From assembly GCA_012517065.1 (NCBI GenBank), contig JAAYVR010000146.1, forward strand, positions 1 to 41,150: a stretch of DNA of 41,150 bases. The letters run 5' to 3'. The stretch comes from Verrucomicrobiota bacterium. Lineage in GTDB: Bacteria > Verrucomicrobiota > Verrucomicrobiia > Limisphaerales > J093. Shown here in pieces: positions 1 to 8,356 of this stretch. The first letter of the stretch is position 1; each line of letters begins with the position of its first letter. The notes under the pieces were generated by a model. It ran no database searches and had not been told where the DNA came from. It saw nothing but the letters and a program-made list of their open reading frames with translations. The position numbers and the translations under genes are program-made.

Positions 1-1
1 C

Positions 2-238
2 TATATTAACGGAGAGGAGCAATACGAGGTTGGCAGACCGGGAATACCGGCGTACAGCAGCATTGATGTCTCCAAGTTTGCAGGCCAGGAAGCGAAGCTC
101 GAGTTTGTGTTCCCCAAGGGCCCCGGTGGATTCTATCTTTTCGATATCTTCGGGTTTGTCCCGATCCCGGAACCTGAGGTCTTCGTGTTGCTTGCCGCTG
201 GCACAGTGTTCTTATGGTTTTTGAGGAGCAAAGAATGA
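2..238 (+). CDS. C-terminal part of a PEP-CTERM sorting-signal protein
   Basis: Only the last 78 codons are in the window; the reading frame is open from base 2 to the TGA at 236-238. The end of the protein has the three-part PEP-CTERM layout: the motif P-I-P-E-P-E, a hydrophobic stretch (V-F-V-L-L-A-A-G-T-V-F-L-W-F-L) and a short basic tail (R-S-K-E). In known systems such tails are cut by an exosortase so that the exported protein is released or anchored to the cell envelope, often along with exopolysaccharide. The part before the tail (YINGEEQYEVG...) is too short to name a domain. No exosortase gene is in the window. The family call rests on the tail alone but is clear. Confidence 0.85.
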   Translation, partial: YINGEEQYEVGRPGIPAYSSIDVSKFAGQEAKLEFVFPKGPGGFYLFDIFGFVPIPEPEVFVLLAAGTVFLWFLRSKE

Positions 239-273
239 GGCAAGCAAAAGGAGACAGGGGGCTCGAAAAATCG

Positions 274-283
274 GGAGAATCTT
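274..283. repeat. left target-site duplication of the IS
   Basis: The 10-mer GGAGAATCTT directly abuts the left inverted repeat and is repeated exactly at 2680-2689, directly outside the right inverted repeat. A further G on the left (273) matches the last base of the element, so the duplication could be read as 11 bp. A length of 9-12 bp suits IS4-family elements. Confidence 0.85.
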
Positions 284-306
284 CTGCAATTCAGACAGTG
301 GTGGAG
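284..306 (+). repeat. left terminal inverted repeat of the IS
   Basis: This end starts CTGCAATTCAGACAGTGG. Reading inward from the other end at 2679 gives CTGCGTCTCAGACAGTGG. The differences are clustered at positions 5-7, and the match continues as GGAG after one more mismatch. Confidence 0.85.
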
Positions 307-396
307 GGCTCTTAAAACTCGCGCAGGCGGGGCTTTTTTGAGCGCGGCGCTACCCGGACACCCCTTTTGTTGATTATTTTCACTTTTTTGCATTTT

Positions 397-426
397 TTGC
401 CTGCTAATCTGCACTCTATATATAAT
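397..426 (+). promoter_or_regulatory. predicted sigma-70-like promoter of the IS genes
   Basis: A perfect TATAAT lies at 421-426, with TTGCCT at 397-402, an 18-base spacer. The surroundings are T- and AT-rich, unlike the GC-rich neighbourhood. Transcription would be expected to start near 433, right at the first possible start codons (GTG 434, ATG 440). No Shine-Dalgarno sequence precedes them, so a leaderless message is possible. This is a sequence match only. Confidence 0.5.
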
Positions 427-439
427 ATATAACGTGCAT

Positions 440-826
440 ATGAGCGCCGACGACCTCTCCAAATTGCGCCAGCAGCTCCGCCGTGCCCACGACGCTGCGG
501 GCCGGATCCTCCAGCATCTGCTGCGCTGCCAGCCCATGACCCCAGGGTCCTTCTATCTGCAAAAACGCCGCTGTGGCAAACCCAACTGCCGCTGCGCCCA
601 GGGCCAACTCCACGCCGCCTGGGTCATCACTCGCAGTCAGGACGGCGCCACCCGCACCTTTATGGTCCCGGCCCAGGAACGCGCCCGCTTGCGCCAACTC
701 ACCTGGGAATACCGGCGCTACCATCGCGCCCGGGCACTGCTGGCCAAACGGTACGGCCAAATCCTGGCCCTGGCCGACCAACTGGCTCAGCGCAGAATGG
801 TCCCCTGGCCAACCAAACCGCGATGA
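440..826 (+). CDS. small IS-borne cysteine-motif protein (DUF6788-like)
   Basis: A basic protein of 128 residues (130 if the GTG at 434 is used). It has a helical N-terminal part (DLSKLRQQLRRAHDAAG), then a compact C-G-K-P-N-C-R-C cluster followed by a short segment ending H-A-A-W, and a basic helical C-terminal half. The cysteine cluster followed by an HxxW-like segment is the pattern I associate with DUF6788 proteins, which are often found beside transposases; the family name is from memory. The TGA stop overlaps the transposase ATG (ATGA, 823-826), so the two genes are probably translationally coupled. It may be a DNA-binding accessory protein for transposition or its control, but nothing in the sequence proves that. 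Confidence 0.75.
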   Translation: MSADDLSKLRQQLRRAHDAAGRILQHLLRCQPMTPGSFYLQKRRCGKPNCRCAQGQLHAAWVITRSQDGATRTFMVPAQERARLRQLTWEYRRYHRARALLAKRYGQILALADQLAQRRMVPWPTKPR

Positions 827-2463
827 ACCTGGAGATCATCGAACACCATCAGCAGCATGTCTTGGAGGCCTTTAGCCAGGGCCGGTTCGACCAGATCGAG
901 ATTATCGGCGAGGCCGACGAAAAGGAGTTCTTCGAACTGTGCTTTGGGGAGAAGATCCTCACCCGCCTGGCCGAGTCGATGCCCACCGCCCGCAAAAAGG
1001 AGGAGGTGCCGCTGTGGTTTGAGTTGGCCGCCAATCTGAGCCTCAAGCTGCATCTGGAGAACTCCTATTCGGCGTTCGAGCGTGTGGTGCAGTGTGGCGG
1101 CTTGCTCAGTGCCCTGCCTCCGGAACTGGCCAGCAAACATCTGGACCCGCAAACCAAGGCCATTTGGATCCAATGCAGGGGGTTCAATGGCAAGAACCAC
1201 TACCCGCGCAAAACGCCCTGCGACGACGACACGCTGCGCAAGGCGGTCAAGGACGTGTCGCACGATCGCTGGCAAGAGTGGTTCAACGGACCGGTGCAAC
1301 AAGTGCTGCAGGAATATGGCTTTTTCGACCCCCGAGGGATTTTCGTCGGCGACGCCACCTATCTGTTCGTCCCGGATAATCCGCACTACGAGGGGTCGGT
1401 GGTGATGTGGTTCGATGAGCACAATCACCCAGTGGACTACGAGAAGCTCAACCCGCAGGAGCGCAAGAAGGCACACCGGGAACGGTGCTACAAATTGGTC
1501 AGCTTGCTGCACCTGCGCGGACAGCATTACGTCTATGCCGGGCTGCGGGTCGTGTCGGGCAACAGCCACGAGGCCCCGGTGCTCTACTCGATGGTGGAGC
1601 GTTTCGTCCAAGCCGTCGGCCCAGGGGTGATGAAGTTACTGATCATGGACCGGGGCTTCATAGACGGCAAGAACATCGGTCGTTGCAAGCAACAATGGGG
1701 TCTGGAGGTGCTCATCCCCATTAAGCGCAAGATGGACATTTGGGCCGATGCATGGGCCTTGGGCCAGCGAGAGCCTTGGCAGAAGGTTCCGGTACCGCCG
1801 CCGCCCACCAAGCCTCCGGTGGTGGGACGGCCAGAGACCATTGCCCGCCGGGAGGCCAAACGGCAGGCGAAGTTGGCGCAAGGGCGTCCGGCCCCGAACC
1901 CCGCCCAGGTGCTGACCTAGTACGAATACTGTTGGATTAAGGGCTTCAACAGTTGGAGCGAACTGCTGGTGCCCATCAATGTCCTGCTGATCCGTGAGCG
2001 CTACGCCGATGGCCATTGCCAAGAGTGGGCGCTGATGACTACCCGCGATTACGCCGATCCCTCACAGGCCAGAACCCATTACCATTGTCGGGTCAAGATT
2101 GAGGAGCGGCATCGCCAGCTCAAGTGTTTCCATGATTTGAGTGGTTTTCGATCGCGCGCACAAAACGTGATTGTCGCCCAAGTCGTCTTCATCCTGCTCA
2201 GTTACACCCTGCGCCAATGGCAGTTGTGGCGTTTGCACGCGGAGGTCCTGCCCGATCAAACGCCCGAACTTATGCGCCGCCGACTCAATTTGCGCAAACA
2301 ATACATCGTGATATACCTGGCACGGTCCTACGCCCAGATACCACTGGCGCACTTCACCCGCCTTGTGTTGGAACTGGAAGGAGAGGCCAGACAAAGAGCG
2401 CTGGCCAAGATTCAGAAACTGGAGCAAAGCCTTTTGAACTCGAACGACGACGACACTTCCTGA
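823..2463 (+). pseudogene. IS4-family DDE transposase with one in-frame amber stop
   Basis: One reading frame runs from ATG 823 to TGA 2461-2463 (546 codons plus stop), broken only by TAG at 1918-1920 (codon 366). Upstream, the first catalytic Asp lies in G-D-A-T-Y-L-F (D177) and the second in I-M-D-R-G-F (D276). Downstream, Y420, R423, E427 and K434 form the exact IS4 signature Y-x2-R-x3-E-x6-K. The stop therefore separates the two Asp residues from the catalytic Glu, and the 365-residue product should be inactive. The frame after the stop is clean and well conserved, so the mutation is recent; it could have been TGG (Trp) or CAG (Gln). Readthrough or suppression cannot be excluded. A restart at GTG 1969 would give only the C-terminal part. 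Confidence 0.9.
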
Positions 2464-2656
2464 CCACCTCTGGGCACGTTCGCCCAGGTGAGTTGCTTCC
2501 CATGGGGTAGCGTTGCTGGCGAAAGCCGCAGACGCTGCCAGGCTCATTATTGTCTCGTCAGCACCGTTCTGCTCCTCCCAGACCTGGCTCAAGCCCTGTT
2601 CGCATTCTGTCCTTCCACCCAAATGAGTGGCTCCCGCTGCCCCGCCCGCAAAATCT

Positions 2657-2679
2657 CTCCCCCACTGTCTGAGACGCAG
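2657..2679 (-). repeat. right terminal inverted repeat of the IS
   Basis: Reverse-complement partner of 284-306. Beyond the 23 bp, both ends share a GC-rich stretch ending in GGCGGGGC, but with a length difference, so it is not counted in the TIR. Confidence 0.85.
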
Positions 2680-2689
2680 GGAGAATCTT
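2680..2689. repeat. right target-site duplication of the IS
   Basis: GGAGAATCTT, identical to 274-283, immediately outside the right inverted repeat. Removing the element and one copy rejoins the PEP-CTERM gene's 3' flank to the rsmD upstream region. Confidence 0.85.
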
Positions 2690-2792
2690 TTTCAGGCTTG
2701 CTGGACAGGCTTGCGTCCTGTTATTGAGTAGCGCAGACAAAGAGTTTCTTGGAAAAGGCTCAAATGGGGCTCTAACCGCAGGGGGTTCTTTT

Positions 2793-3413
2793 GTGAGAAT
2801 CACAGGTGGCATTTATGCAGGCCGAATTTTGCAGGTGCCCAAGGGCTGCGATGTGCGCCCGGCCACTGACACTGTCAAGCAGGCGATTTTCAACAGCTTG
2901 GGCACAATGATCGCGGGTGCCAGCGTGCTCGAGTTGTTCGCCGGGACGGGCGCTCTGGGGCTCGAGTGCTTGAGCCGCGGAGCAGCGCACGTTGTCGCTG
3001 TCGAGAAATCGTCCCGCCACGCATCCGTCATCCGATCTAACTACGAGGCGCTTGGCCTTGCGCGGGAATGCTTGTCGCTTCGATGCCAGGACGTGTTCAC
3101 TGCCATTCGCCAGTTGCGGGACGAAAAACGCGTTTTCAGTCTCATTTTGGCCGATCCGCCGTTCGGCGAGAAAAACATCGGATACAGATCGCGTTCACTG
3201 GCTCAGGCGTTGCTTGATAACGAGGATTTGCCGTGGCTGCTCGTCGAAGCCGACGGTCTGTTTGTCCTTCGCCACACATTTCGGGAGACACTGAGTTTCT
3301 CAGCCGCATGGGAAGAAACACGGTTGTTGCGACACGGCGATTCGGTTATTCGCTTTTTCAAGCGAACAACCTTTTTGTCCGTGGAGCAAAGCGCAGGCAA
3401 TAAGCGTCTTTGA
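2793..3413 (+). CDS. rsmD: 16S rRNA (guanine(966)-N(2))-methyltransferase RsmD
   Basis: Methylates N2 of G966 in 16S rRNA using S-adenosylmethionine. From the GTG at 2793 the protein starts V-R-I-T-G-G-I-Y-A-G-R, the usual RsmD beginning, and has 206 residues, close to the family length. It then shows R-P-A-T-D-T-V-K-Q-A-I-F-N, the SAM-binding loop L-E-L-F-A-G-T-G-A-L-G-L-E and the catalytic motif A-D-P-P-F. The frame stays open upstream to a TTG at 2724, but those 23 residues match nothing in the family, and a weak purine-rich AGGGGG precedes the GTG. The gene lies just after the IS right end, so the insertion may have replaced its native promoter. Confidence 0.9.
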   Translation: MRITGGIYAGRILQVPKGCDVRPATDTVKQAIFNSLGTMIAGASVLELFAGTGALGLECLSRGAAHVVAVEKSSRHASVIRSNYEALGLARECLSLRCQDVFTAIRQLRDEKRVFSLILADPPFGEKNIGYRSRSLAQALLDNEDLPWLLVEADGLFVLRHTFRETLSFSAAWEETRLLRHGDSVIRFFKRTTFLSVEQSAGNKRL

Positions 3414-3425
3414 ACGTTCAAAGAC
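3406..3425. terminator. perfect 20-bp palindrome over the rsmD stop codon
   Basis: GTCTTTGAACGTTCAAAGAC is a perfect inverted repeat with no central loop and contains the rsmD TGA (3411-3413). It could act as a terminator hairpin (losing the central bases as loop) or as a dimeric-protein binding site. There is no T-run after it, so the terminator reading is weak. Confidence 0.4.
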
Positions 3426-3651
3426 TCCGATCTCCGGGTTGGGCTCGATGTCACATTCCGACTCGACGCAAGAGTGCAACCCTCCCCTTGCCGAGCGCGG
3501 AGCACCCACCCTGTCTTTCATGAAACGGTGCATATGGTAGGGCACGCACTCCGCGGCAGCTTTCAAGCTGCAATTCCGCTTGAATTACCGAATAATCGAC
3601 TGATGGAAACTTGACTCGGATCCCAAACATCCGTATTCGGGAGGCACTCGA

Positions 3652-4626
3652 GTGAAACTTGGGCTGTTCATCCTGGTGTCCGCCATAGCCGTTGGCTGCC
3701 CTGCCCTTTCCCCAGGCCAACGTGTCGGACCGCCACGAGCCACGTCCGACCGTGGCCTCGATGTTGAGCTGATCCGCGACCCGACATGGGCTCTTGGGTT
3801 CACTGTGCTGGCGCCGAAGGTGGGGGGTGGCGAATTGGGGCGGATTCAATTTGCGGGTGCGGCCGGAACCCCTGTTTGGCAACTGGCCCAGTGGCACAGT
3901 CGGTTTCCGTTTACCAACGCCGTGGAAGCTGGGCCCGAGCTGTGCCTGTCCAACGCGGCCAAGTGGCTGTGTCTGAACCGCCGCGCCACCGAAAAAGCAG
4001 TGCTCACACTGGGTGTGGATTCGCGGCCGGAATACAATGGCCGGCTCCGCCGCACACCATCTGAGCCCTGGCCGCACCTTCTCGTCCAACAAACCGTCTC
4101 GGATGCACCGCCAATAGCGGCGTTGCGGTCGCTGCGGCTACGGGCGGAAGTTTGTCTCCGCGAAGCGCAAACGTTCAAGCCGGCCGAGTACTCTCCCTCT
4201 CTGCATGCCGCCCAGTTTCAGATCGTTCTCACCCTGAACAACCTCAACCGTAGCTCTCCGGGCTTCGGCGATTACCTCTGGTTTGTGGTGCCGGTGTACG
4301 ACGACCGCTATGACATCCCGCCGGAGTATATTGCGCCGGACTTTGCCGTGACCAAGGGCAAGCTGATCTACAATCCCGGCGGTGCGGCTGTCGGCCTTCG
4401 ACCACTCCAGCCAGGAAAGTGGCAAAGCTTGGACTGTGACCTGCTCCCCTCGCTCGAGCGTGCGCTGCGGACGGCCTGGGCCAAGGGCTATTTGTGCGAT
4501 TCTCGCGACCTTGCGGACTATCGCGTTGCGCACCTCAACGTCGGCTGGGAAGTCCCCGGCGCTAATCGCACGGCCATTGCCATCCGCGGCCTGAGCCTGT
4601 GCGCCACCGAAACCACAGCTCCGTGA
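3652..4626 (+). CDS. secreted protein of unknown function
   Basis: A 324-residue protein that I do not recognise. It begins with a probable signal peptide (M-K-L-G-L-F-I-L-V-S-A-I-A-V-G-C, cleavage possibly just after A-L-S). The start is GTG 3652, supported by GGGAGG at 3639-3644 seven bases upstream. The mature part is rich in aromatic and proline residues, with alternating hydrophobic stretches suggesting beta structure (for example FGDYLWFVVPVYDDRYDIPPEYI and LNVGWEVPGANRTAIAIRGLSL). Four to five cysteines are present. It has no membrane helix after the signal. It is convergent with the double-propeller gene on the other strand. A carbohydrate-binding role would suit the surroundings but is not shown by any motif. 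Confidence 0.65.
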   Translation: MKLGLFILVSAIAVGCPALSPGQRVGPPRATSDRGLDVELIRDPTWALGFTVLAPKVGGGELGRIQFAGAAGTPVWQLAQWHSRFPFTNAVEAGPELCLSNAAKWLCLNRRATEKAVLTLGVDSRPEYNGRLRRTPSEPWPHLLVQQTVSDAPPIAALRSLRLRAEVCLREAQTFKPAEYSPSLHAAQFQIVLTLNNLNRSSPGFGDYLWFVVPVYDDRYDIPPEYIAPDFAVTKGKLIYNPGGAAVGLRPLQPGKWQSLDCDLLPSLERALRTAWAKGYLCDSRDLADYRVAHLNVGWEVPGANRTAIAIRGLSLCATETTAP

Positions 4627-4781
4627 AGAACCCAATGCGGCCGTATCTGACCCGGCCAATCCCACCGCGCGAACGCGGAACAGCTCTCACAGCGATGGAT
4701 TGTGCCGCGCGAATTCTGCAGGATTGCAGTGTGGAGAGAAAACCGGTGCCATGAGCCACATTCTGTGCAGCCTTCACGCGC

Positions 4782-7700
4782 TTATGGCTGCCGCACCGCC
4801 CGGTAGAAGCGAAGCAGACTTTGTCCCGCCGAGGTATCACGAAGTCGAACGCTCGTGCCGGCGCTGACCATGTTGGTGAGCAACGTCCAGGTCTGCAGGT
4901 CACTGGACACTTCAATGCGGCACGGGCGTGGAGAAGCGTCGGTCAGGAGAGCTTCGAAGGCCCCGTCCCTCCAACAGGGTGCCGAGAGGCGGGGCGGAGT
5001 TAGGAGCGCCAAAGCGGCATTACCAGTGCGCAGCGGGTCGTGCCGAAACATTGACCAAGCGCTTTGCATTGGTCCCGTGGCTGCCTTGATTGCATAGAGG
5101 CGCTCGTCATTCGAGCCAACGTAGAGTACGCCATCGGGACTCAGCACAGGGGAGGACTTCACTGCACCGCCGGTCAAGTATTCCCACAATTTTGTGCCGT
5201 TGGCGCTGATGGCGTACACCTTCTTATCGTCCGAGCCGATATACACCGTGCCGTCCGCCCCAAGGACTGGCGAAGAATCACAACGACTTCCGGGGGTGAA
5301 ATCCCATTTCTTTTTGCCAGCTTCGTCCAGCGCATACACCCGGTTCGCACCGAAATAGATCGTGCGGTCCAATCCGACCGCCGGGGAGGACGCGACGACA
5401 CCGGAAGCGCTGTAATACCACTTCCGCGTCCCGTCCGGATTCAACGCGTACAGCCGACTCGCGTCGGACCCGACAAAGATTGTGCCGTCCACGCCGAGAG
5501 CCGGAGATGATTTGACGGCGGAGGAGCCGGAATTGTATTGCCATTTCCGTGTCCCATCGGGGTTGAGTGCCACGATCAGTCCGCCCGCCGTGCCAAAGTA
5601 GATCGTGCCGTCTTCTCCAATGGCGGGTGAGGACACAATGTCATCGCTGGTCGCATATTCCCACTTCTTCAGGCCGTTCGGGTTCAATGCGTAGAGCCGG
5701 TTATCGGTAGATCCCACATAAATGGTGCCGTCTGTGCCAACAGCCGGCGAAGACTCGACGCGTCCACCCGTGCGAAACTCCCACTGTTTTGCACCGCTTG
5801 AATCGACGGCGTAGAGTTTGCCGTCGTCCGATCCAATGTAAACGTCGCCGTTTGGGCCGATTGCGGGCGATGCGTTGATCTCGTCACCCGTCTCGAAAAC
5901 CCATTTCAGATTGCCGAGCGGGGTAACGGCATAGAGTTTTCCGTCGAGAGACCCTACATATACGGTTCCGTCTGCTCCGATGGCAGGAGAAGACTTCACC
6001 CAGAAAGTGCCACTCGCCCATGAGATGCCCGTCTTCAGGTCCCAGAGCTTGGTGCCGGGACTCACGTTGAAGTCAATGACCAGGAACTTCACCGAGTAGC
6101 TGAAGCAAGAACCAGCGGCATTGCTGACCTCGACCTGATATGAACCGGATTGAGCCGTCTGAACATTGGTCAGGAGTAGGGATGCCTGGTTGGCACCCGC
6201 CAAGGGCGTGTAATCCTTGTACCATTGGTAAGAGAGTGGTTCACTGCCCTCAGCGACGACCCGAAGGTGAACGGTATCTCCCATTACGACATTTTCAGCC
6301 TTGGGTTGGGTGACGATACGCGGTGCCTGCAGCAGCGTAAGGCTGGCGGCTGCACTTGTTACCGACCCAGCCTCGTTGCTCACCACCACCGTGTAGAGTC
6401 CCACCTGGCTTGCCGATACATTCTGAAGCACCAGCGTCGCATTTGTCGCTCCGGCGATGTTTGCACCCTCGAACTGCCACTGAAAACGCAGGGGCGGGCT
6501 GCCCGTCGCCGTGACGGAAAAACTGGCGGAACCACCTGCGACTACCGCCTGGCTATGCGGCTGCTCGGTTATGACGGGAAGCTCGATCAGCACAGTGAGA
6601 TGGGCAACCGCACTCGTGACGGTGCCACCCGAGTTGCTGATCTTAACGGTATAGTCTCCTGCATCCCTGCTCGTGACGGCTGGAATTGTCAGGGAAGCAT
6701 TTGTTGCTCCCGGCAAGGCCACGCCGTCTTTCATCCATTGATATGCGAACGGCGGCGCGCCCGACACCTCCACAACGAACGTCGCAGGAGCACCTACCGG
6801 GACACTCTGCCCTTGCGGCTGAGTGACTATCCTGGGCGGTAGCGGATTTACCGTCAGACGGGCGGCCTGGCTCAGTTCGCTCCCATATGTGTTGCTGGCC
6901 CGCAACTGATACCAACCAGCCTGAGCCAGAGTCACTGGCGTCAAATCGAGCGCCATATTGGTTGCACCCGGCAACGGTTGTCCGTTGAAAAGCCATTGAA
7001 AAAACATCGGCTCCGCGCCTTTCACCCCCGCAGCCAAAGTCACTGAGTCCCCCTCGACGGCGGTGCGGCTTTCCGGCTGTTTTATGAATTTGGGATGCTC
7101 TGGATGCCGTTGTCGTCCCGAGTGGCGAATGTCCCGCTGAAACATTGGCCAAGGCGCATCGGCCAAGGGGGCGGTGCCTTTGACCGCGTAAAGACCGCCA
7201 TACTGGGACGCGAAGTACACGGTGCCGTCAGGGGCAATGAGCGGGGACGATCGGATGGCGCTGCCGGTCGAAATCTCCCACCGCTTGGTGCCGTCTGAAT
7301 TGAGCGCAAAGAATGTCCCGTTCTCCGAGCCAATGTAAACGGTGCCATCTTCGGCCAATGCGGGAGTGCTATCAACAATCCCGCCGGGTGCAAATTCCCA
7401 TTTCAGCGTGCCCGTTGGTGTGAGAGCATAGAACTTCTTGCTCCAAGAGCCGCAGTACACCGTGCCATCGGCGCCCACGGCCGGCGCGGAAAGAATGTTT
7501 CCGCCGGTGTCGTAATCCCAAATCCGTGTTCCCCCGGACGTCAGTGAATAAACCCTACCATCAAAACCGCCCAAATAAACGCTATCTTCAGCACCGACGG
7601 ACGGATGCGGTGCGCCGAAAAAGCTGGTGGCGAAAGTCCATCGTTTGGTTCCGTCTGGATTCACGGCATAGACTGCTCCGTCGGCGTTCCCTAGGAGTAT

Positions 7701-8234
7701 GGTCCCATCAGCGCGCACGACGACCGACGAATCAAACCCGAAACCGGCTGCCAACTCCCATCGTTCCGTCCCGTCAGGATTCAGCGCGTAGAGTTTGTCC
7801 GCCGAAGAACAAATGTAAATGGTTCCGTCCGCTCCGAGAGCGGCCGTGTGAGGCACGGCTCCGGTGGTCGCAAATCTCCATCGTTCCGTCCCGTCAGGAT
7901 TCAACGCATAAACCTTCTGGTCGTCGCATCCGAAGTAAATCGTTCCGTCGTCGGCCACCACGGGTGATGAACGAACATCGCCCCCAACCTGGAATCGCCA
8001 CTGCAACTGGCCCGAGGAGCTGATTGCGCATAGGTAGCCCGACGTTCCGATGTAGATGGTACCATCGGCGCCCAACGCCGGTGACGATTCAACACCTTGG
8101 ACCCACGCATTCGTCCAGAGCACGGTGCCCGGCTCTTGAGCAATGAGTTTGAAACCGAAGAATGACAGAAGCGCCCAGAATCTGCTTTTTCGACGCGCAA
8201 GCGCCATAAGCGCGCCAGAAGCACTGCAATTCAT
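4782..8234 (-). CDS. giant secreted protein: two PQQ-like propellers flanking four Ig-like domains
   Basis: 1150 residues. After a basic N-terminus and a hydrophobic segment (F-W-A-L-L-S-F-F-G-F-K-L-I-A), residues 35-370 carry eight repeats of the type S-S-P-A-x-G-A-D-G-T-I-Y-x-G-S, each ending in LNPDGT-(K/R)-W. This is a PQQ-like eight-bladed propeller ending in W-P-M-F-Q-R-D. Residues 380-720 hold four Ig-like domains (each with QP, F/YQW and G-x-Y-x-V-x-x-S-N motifs). Residues 726-1067 form a second eight-repeat propeller with the same closing motif (W-S-M-F-R-H-D). The last 70 residues resemble a C-terminal beta domain common in Verrucomicrobia (I-E-V-S-S-D-L-Q-T-W...R-F-Y-R). Probably a cell-surface or secreted binding scaffold; ligand unknown. 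The start is ambiguous: ATG 8234, or ATG 8207, which leaves a tidier signal peptide. Confidence 0.88.
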   Translation of the reverse strand: MNCSASGALMALARRKSRFWALLSFFGFKLIAQEPGTVLWTNAWVQGVESSPALGADGTIYIGTSGYLCAISSSGQLQWRFQVGGDVRSSPVVADDGTIYFGCDDQKVYALNPDGTERWRFATTGAVPHTAALGADGTIYICSSADKLYALNPDGTERWELAAGFGFDSSVVVRADGTILLGNADGAVYAVNPDGTKRWTFATSFFGAPHPSVGAEDSVYLGGFDGRVYSLTSGGTRIWDYDTGGNILSAPAVGADGTVYCGSWSKKFYALTPTGTLKWEFAPGGIVDSTPALAEDGTVYIGSENGTFFALNSDGTKRWEISTGSAIRSSPLIAPDGTVYFASQYGGLYAVKGTAPLADAPWPMFQRDIRHSGRQRHPEHPKFIKQPESRTAVEGDSVTLAAGVKGAEPMFFQWLFNGQPLPGATNMALDLTPVTLAQAGWYQLRASNTYGSELSQAARLTVNPLPPRIVTQPQGQSVPVGAPATFVVEVSGAPPFAYQWMKDGVALPGATNASLTIPAVTSRDAGDYTVKISNSGGTVTSAVAHLTVLIELPVITEQPHSQAVVAGGSASFSVTATGSPPLRFQWQFEGANIAGATNATLVLQNVSASQVGLYTVVVSNEAGSVTSAAASLTLLQAPRIVTQPKAENVVMGDTVHLRVVAEGSEPLSYQWYKDYTPLAGANQASLLLTNVQTAQSGSYQVEVSNAAGSCFSYSVKFLVIDFNVSPGTKLWDLKTGISWASGTFWVKSSPAIGADGTVYVGSLDGKLYAVTPLGNLKWVFETGDEINASPAIGPNGDVYIGSDDGKLYAVDSSGAKQWEFRTGGRVESSPAVGTDGTIYVGSTDNRLYALNPNGLKKWEYATSDDIVSSPAIGEDGTIYFGTAGGLIVALNPDGTRKWQYNSGSSAVKSSPALGVDGTIFVGSDASRLYALNPDGTRKWYYSASGVVASSPAVGLDRTIYFGANRVYALDEAGKKKWDFTPGSRCDSSPVLGADGTVYIGSDDKKVYAISANGTKLWEYLTGGAVKSSPVLSPDGVLYVGSNDERLYAIKAATGPMQSAWSMFRHDPLRTGNAALALLTPPRLSAPCWRDGAFEALLTDASPRPCRIEVSSDLQTWTLLTNMVSAGTSVRLRDTSAGQSLLRFYRAVRQP

Positions 8235-8356
8235 ATGGTATATTGCATATGCCTATGATTGGCCGGGAGCTGTTGTCAAGGTGAAAGTGTGGTACACATA
8301 GCAGCGCAGAAAATTGTGCGTAAAACCTCGGAGCACGTGACGACACCGGTGTTGAT

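Larger units (their letters stand above)
284..2679 (+). mobile_element. IS4-family insertion sequence, 2396 bp, with TIRs and target duplication
   Basis: The ends are defined by imperfect terminal inverted repeats of about 23 bp (284-306 against 2657-2679 reversed; 18-19 matches, with TCAGACAGTGG shared exactly) and a flanking 10-bp direct repeat. Inside are two plus-strand ORFs overlapping by ATGA: a small cysteine-containing protein and a DDE transposase with the IS4 signature Y-x2-R-x3-E-x6-K. The element sits between the PEP-CTERM gene and rsmD and interrupts neither. About 190 bp after the transposase (2464-2656) holds no gene. The perfect target duplication suggests a fairly recent insertion, yet the transposase carries an internal stop, so the copy is probably non-autonomous now. 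Confidence 0.9.

Noticed and set aside
787-1611. 274-codon minus-strand ORF opposite the transposase
   Set aside because: Shadow of the transposase frame. The plus-strand frame has the DDE and YREK motifs.
2724-2792. TTG start for RsmD, 23 codons upstream
   Set aside because: The added residues match nothing in the family. The GTG at 2793 gives the standard start and length.
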